NCBI GenBank assembly: GCA_002298165.1 | Contig: DBMI01000060.1 | Location: forward strand, 1-34,184 | Source of the DNA: Desulfarculales bacterium UBA702 | GTDB lineage: Bacteria > Desulfobacterota > Syntrophobacteria > Syntrophobacterales > Syntrophobacteraceae | Direction: 5' to 3' | DNA length: 34,184 nucleotides | In this document: positions 32,254 to 34,184 of the stretch, piece after piece | How positions within the stretch are numbered: the stretch's first letter is position 1 | How the letters are laid out: every line of letters begins with the position of its first letter | Notes under the pieces: generated by a model | Database searches by the model: none | Seen by the model: only the letters and a program-made list of their open reading frames with translations | Told to the model about the DNA's origin: nothing | Translations under genes and position numbers: made by a program

Positions 32254-33666
32254 ATGAATTCGCAAGACCGCGAAAGAAAGCGAGACCCTTCAAAGAAGTC
32301 GTGGGCGGAACCGTGGAAGGTAAAAGTAGTCGAGCCTACGCGCTGGACCAGTCGCGAGTACCGCCAGGAGCGCATCGAAGAAGCCGGGTACAATACTTTT
32401 CTATTGAAATCCGAAGATGTCTACATCGACCTTCTTACCGATTCCGGCACCACGGCAATGAGCGACTATCAGTGGGCTGGACTGATGCTCGGAGACGAGG
32501 CTTACGCAGGCAGCCGCAACTTTTATCATCTTGAGGCAAATATTCAAAAATACTATGGATATAAATACATCGTGCCCACCCATCAGGGCAGGGGAGCCGA
32601 ACACCTCGTCTCGCAAATATACATAAAGCCGGGCGATTTTATTCCGGGAAACATGTACTTCACGACCACGAGGGTCCACCAGGAACTTGCTGGAGGCACC
32701 TTCGTGGATGTCATAATCGATGAGGCCCATGATCCTCAAAGCGACCACCCGTTCAAGGGCAACATCGATCCGGAAAAACTCGAAAATTTGATCAAAAAGG
32801 TAGGCAGCGAAAACATCCCTTACGTGAGTCTTGCCGCCACGGTAAATATGGCTGGCGGTCAGCCCGTATCAATGAAAAACGTGCGCGAAGTGCACGAAAT
32901 GTGCGATCGCTACGGAATTGCACTCCTGCTCGATGCCACCCGGACGATCGAAAACGCCTATTTTATCCAGCAAAGAGAAGAAGGCTACAAAGACAAGAAA
33001 GTTGCTGAAATTCTGCTGGAGTTTTGTTCCCATACCCAGGGATCCTGGATGAGCGCAAAAAAAGACTCCCTGGTAAATATCGGTGGCTGGCTTGCACTGG
33101 ACGATCCCGGAAAGTTTGACGAGGCCCGTAATCTGGTTGTCGTATACGAAGGGCTGCACACTTACGGAGGCCTTGCGGGGAGAGATATGGAGGCCATGGC
33201 CCGTGGGATTGAGGAATCGGTCGATGACGACCACATCCGTGCAAGGGTTGGCCAGGTGGAATACCTTGGCAAAAAACTTCTGGACTGGGGTGTGCCTGTC
33301 GTGGTCCCGATCGGCGGCCATGCTGTTTTTCTCGACGCCCTGAGGTTTTACCCCCATATTCCGCAGAACCAGTTTCCCGCCCAGACACTTGCCGCGGAGA
33401 TTTACATCGAGGCCGGGGTGCGAACGATGGAAAGGGGCATTCTATCCGCCGGTCGTGACCCCAAAACCGGAGACCACCGCTATCCCAAGCTCGAACTGGT
33501 GAGGGTAACCATCCCGCGCCGAGTCTATACTCAGGCCCATATGGACGTAACCGCCGAGGCAATAGAGGAGGTCTACTGGAACCGTGACCGCGCAAGGGGC
33601 CTTCGCCTGGTCTATGAGCCGCAATACCTTCGCTTTTTCCAGGCGCGCCTGGATAAAGTGGACTGA
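32254..33666 (+). CDS. tpl: Tyrosine phenol-lyase
   Basis: 470-residue beta-eliminating lyase, a fold-type I pyridoxal-phosphate enzyme that splits tyrosine into phenol, pyruvate and ammonia. The cofactor lysine is K270 (SAKKD). Two positions separate it from the sister enzyme tryptophanase: T137 after F136 (YFTTTR; tryptophanase has Asp) and R394 (TMERG; tryptophanase has Ile/Val). Both fit tyrosine phenol-lyase. It has a slightly longer charged N-terminus (about 13 residues) than the Citrobacter enzyme (456). It starts 24 nt after the aldehyde dehydrogenase with AAAGGA upstream. Pyruvate produced could feed the nearby pyruvate dehydrogenase. Confidence 0.93.
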   Translation: MNSQDRERKRDPSKKSWAEPWKVKVVEPTRWTSREYRQERIEEAGYNTFLLKSEDVYIDLLTDSGTTAMSDYQWAGLMLGDEAYAGSRNFYHLEANIQKYYGYKYIVPTHQGRGAEHLVSQIYIKPGDFIPGNMYFTTTRVHQELAGGTFVDVIIDEAHDPQSDHPFKGNIDPEKLENLIKKVGSENIPYVSLAATVNMAGGQPVSMKNVREVHEMCDRYGIALLLDATRTIENAYFIQQREEGYKDKKVAEILLEFCSHTQGSWMSAKKDSLVNIGGWLALDDPGKFDEARNLVVVYEGLHTYGGLAGRDMEAMARGIEESVDDDHIRARVGQVEYLGKKLLDWGVPVVVPIGGHAVFLDALRFYPHIPQNQFPAQTLAAEIYIEAGVRTMERGILSAGRDPKTGDHRYPKLELVRVTIPRRVYTQAHMDVTAEAIEEVYWNRDRARGLRLVYEPQYLRFFQARLDKVD

Positions 33667-33797
33667 ATGGATCGATCTATTTTAGGGAGGCGATCATCCC
33701 AAAAGCGAAAATCTCTCTCTAGCGAAATGTGGCAGAGACTTTGCTCTTCCCCGGCCTTTGATACGGTAATAAATGGGAATAAGTTGGCCGAATTGCC
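33667..33797. other. Gap between tpl and the rRNA promoter region
   Basis: No gene or convincing terminator is seen here. A weak imperfect hairpin near 33680-33704 (GGGA/TCCC) lacks a T-tail in the tpl direction. The whole 33667-34167 stretch holds no protein gene; from 33798 on it is rRNA leader. Confidence 0.4.
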
Positions 33798-33825
33798 TTG
33801 ATATCGGTCAGAAAAAGACTATATT
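33798..33825 (+). promoter_or_regulatory. Sigma70-like promoter 1 upstream of rRNA operon
   Basis: TTGATA (33798-33803), a 16-nt spacer and TATATT (33820-33825). Each hexamer differs from consensus at one position. It lies about 340 nt before the 16S start on the same strand. Confidence 0.55.
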
Positions 33826-33931
33826 GAAAGTTCTGCCGTGGGTACTCCTCGATTTTCTTCCGAGCTCTTTTCAATCTCTCGCGGATTGTTCGTTTTTGGT
33901 GGGAAAGCGAAGTGTCGGGGAAGCAATGTGA

Positions 33932-33957
33932 TAAAAAGCTGGTTTAAAAAGCTGGTT
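33932..33957. repeat. Tandem 13-nt direct repeat in rRNA leader
   Basis: The unit TAAAAAGCTGGTT occurs twice in exact tandem, immediately upstream of promoter 2. It could be a duplicated activator site or A-tract UP-like element. Confidence 0.6.
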
Positions 33958-33974
33958 TTAGTTCCATCTTTGGG

Positions 33975-34002
33975 TTGACGATGGGGATTATTTGAGTATA
34001 AT
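33975..34002 (+). promoter_or_regulatory. Sigma70-like promoter 2 upstream of rRNA operon
   Basis: TTGACG (33975-33980), a 16-nt spacer and a perfect TATAAT (33997-34002). This is the best promoter match in the window. Confidence 0.65.
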
Positions 34003-34041
34003 TATAAGGTTGCGCTTTGGAAGGCCGAGAGAAAAAACAGG

Positions 34042-34071
34042 TTGACAAAGGCGACCGAGTTTGAGTAAGCT
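34042..34071 (+). promoter_or_regulatory. Sigma70-like promoter 3 upstream of rRNA operon
   Basis: A perfect TTGACA (34042-34047) is followed after 18 nt by TAAGCT (34066-34071), a weak -10, and then a G/C-containing discriminator. It is the promoter closest to the 16S gene. Confidence 0.5.
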
Positions 34072-34098
34072 ATGGGTTCCTCGGAAAAACGGGGGGCA

Positions 34099-34111
34099 TG
34101 TTCATTGAAAA
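34099..34111 (+). promoter_or_regulatory. boxA-like antitermination element
   Basis: TGTTCATTGAAAA resembles the rRNA leader boxA (TGCTCTTTAA-type) bound by the Nus factors. It lies about 57 nt before the 16S start, and the following ACTAAATAG is common in rRNA leaders. Position and resemblance are the only evidence. Confidence 0.5.
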
Positions 34112-34167
34112 CTAAATAGCGGAAAATATAAGTGTGCTGGGCCTAGTACACAAGGTTAAGAAGGATT

Positions 34168-34184
34168 TAACTGAAGAGTTTGAT
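34168..34184 (+). rRNA. rrs: 16S ribosomal RNA, 5' end (cut by window edge)
   Basis: The last bases, TGAAGAGTTTGAT, match the universally conserved start of 16S rRNA (E. coli positions about 5-17, the site of the 27F primer). By that alignment the mature 5' end is near 34168. Only about 17 bases are present. Upstream promoters and a boxA-like element support the call. Confidence 0.9.

Noticed and set aside
33680..33704. Terminator after tpl
   Set aside because: Only a short bulged stem with A-rich rather than T-rich sequence downstream on the coding strand.

Overview
The window looks like a chromosomal segment of a GC-rich, Gram-negative-type bacterium (roughly 55-60 % G+C by eye). The mix of a Bacillus/delta-type gas vesicle cluster, a lipoate-linked pyruvate dehydrogenase operon, an Rcp1-type response regulator, tyrosine phenol-lyase and an rRNA leader with a TTGAAAACTAAATAG-type stretch would fit Desulfobacterota (Syntrophobacter-like) or a neighbouring phylum. 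This is inference; the 16S gene that would settle it is cut off after its first ~17 bases at the right edge.

Region 1 (1-9139, + strand) is a gas vesicle cluster: a Cdc48/VAT-like tandem AAA ATPase, two overlapping GvpL/GvpF-family genes, the shell gene gvpA, an unlisted 56-residue zinc-ribbon mini-gene, gvpF, gvpG, a 653-residue tandem ArsA/Get3-like ATPase, a GvpS/M-type gene, gvpK and gvpJ. The F-G-(ArsA)-S-K-J order resembles the Bacillus megaterium gvp cluster. No gvpN (MoxR-type AAA+) is present, while two other ATPases of chaperone families (Cdc48-like and Get3-like) are embedded in the cluster. They may supply handling of the very hydrophobic GvpA-type subunits.

Region 2 (9140-19845, - strand) is, in transcription order, glgX, malQ, treZ, treY, then a small response regulator and a receiver-histidine kinase hybrid. 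GlgX debranches glycogen, MalQ reshuffles maltodextrins, TreY isomerises the chain end to a trehalosyl unit and TreZ releases trehalose: a glycogen-to-trehalose route.

Region 3 (20200-28965, - strand) reads pdhA, pdhB, pdhC, lpdA, bfr, lipB, lipA, smr, a NUDIX hydrolase and a GreA-like gene. It joins a complete pyruvate dehydrogenase complex to the octanoyltransferase and lipoyl synthase that modify its E2 subunit.

Region 4 (29255-33666, + strand) is an amino-acid catabolic set: a class III aminotransferase, an ALDH7-type (alpha-aminoadipic semialdehyde) dehydrogenase and tyrosine phenol-lyase. A terminator/attenuator-like structure lies between the first two.

Region 5 (33667-34184, + strand) is an rRNA operon leader with three tandem sigma70-like promoters, a boxA-like element and the first bases of 16S rRNA.

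Two families of short palindromic (REP-like) repeats are scattered through intergenic spaces, and one facing pair of each family forms a REPIN-like unit: one upstream of gvpA and one inside the pdh operon.
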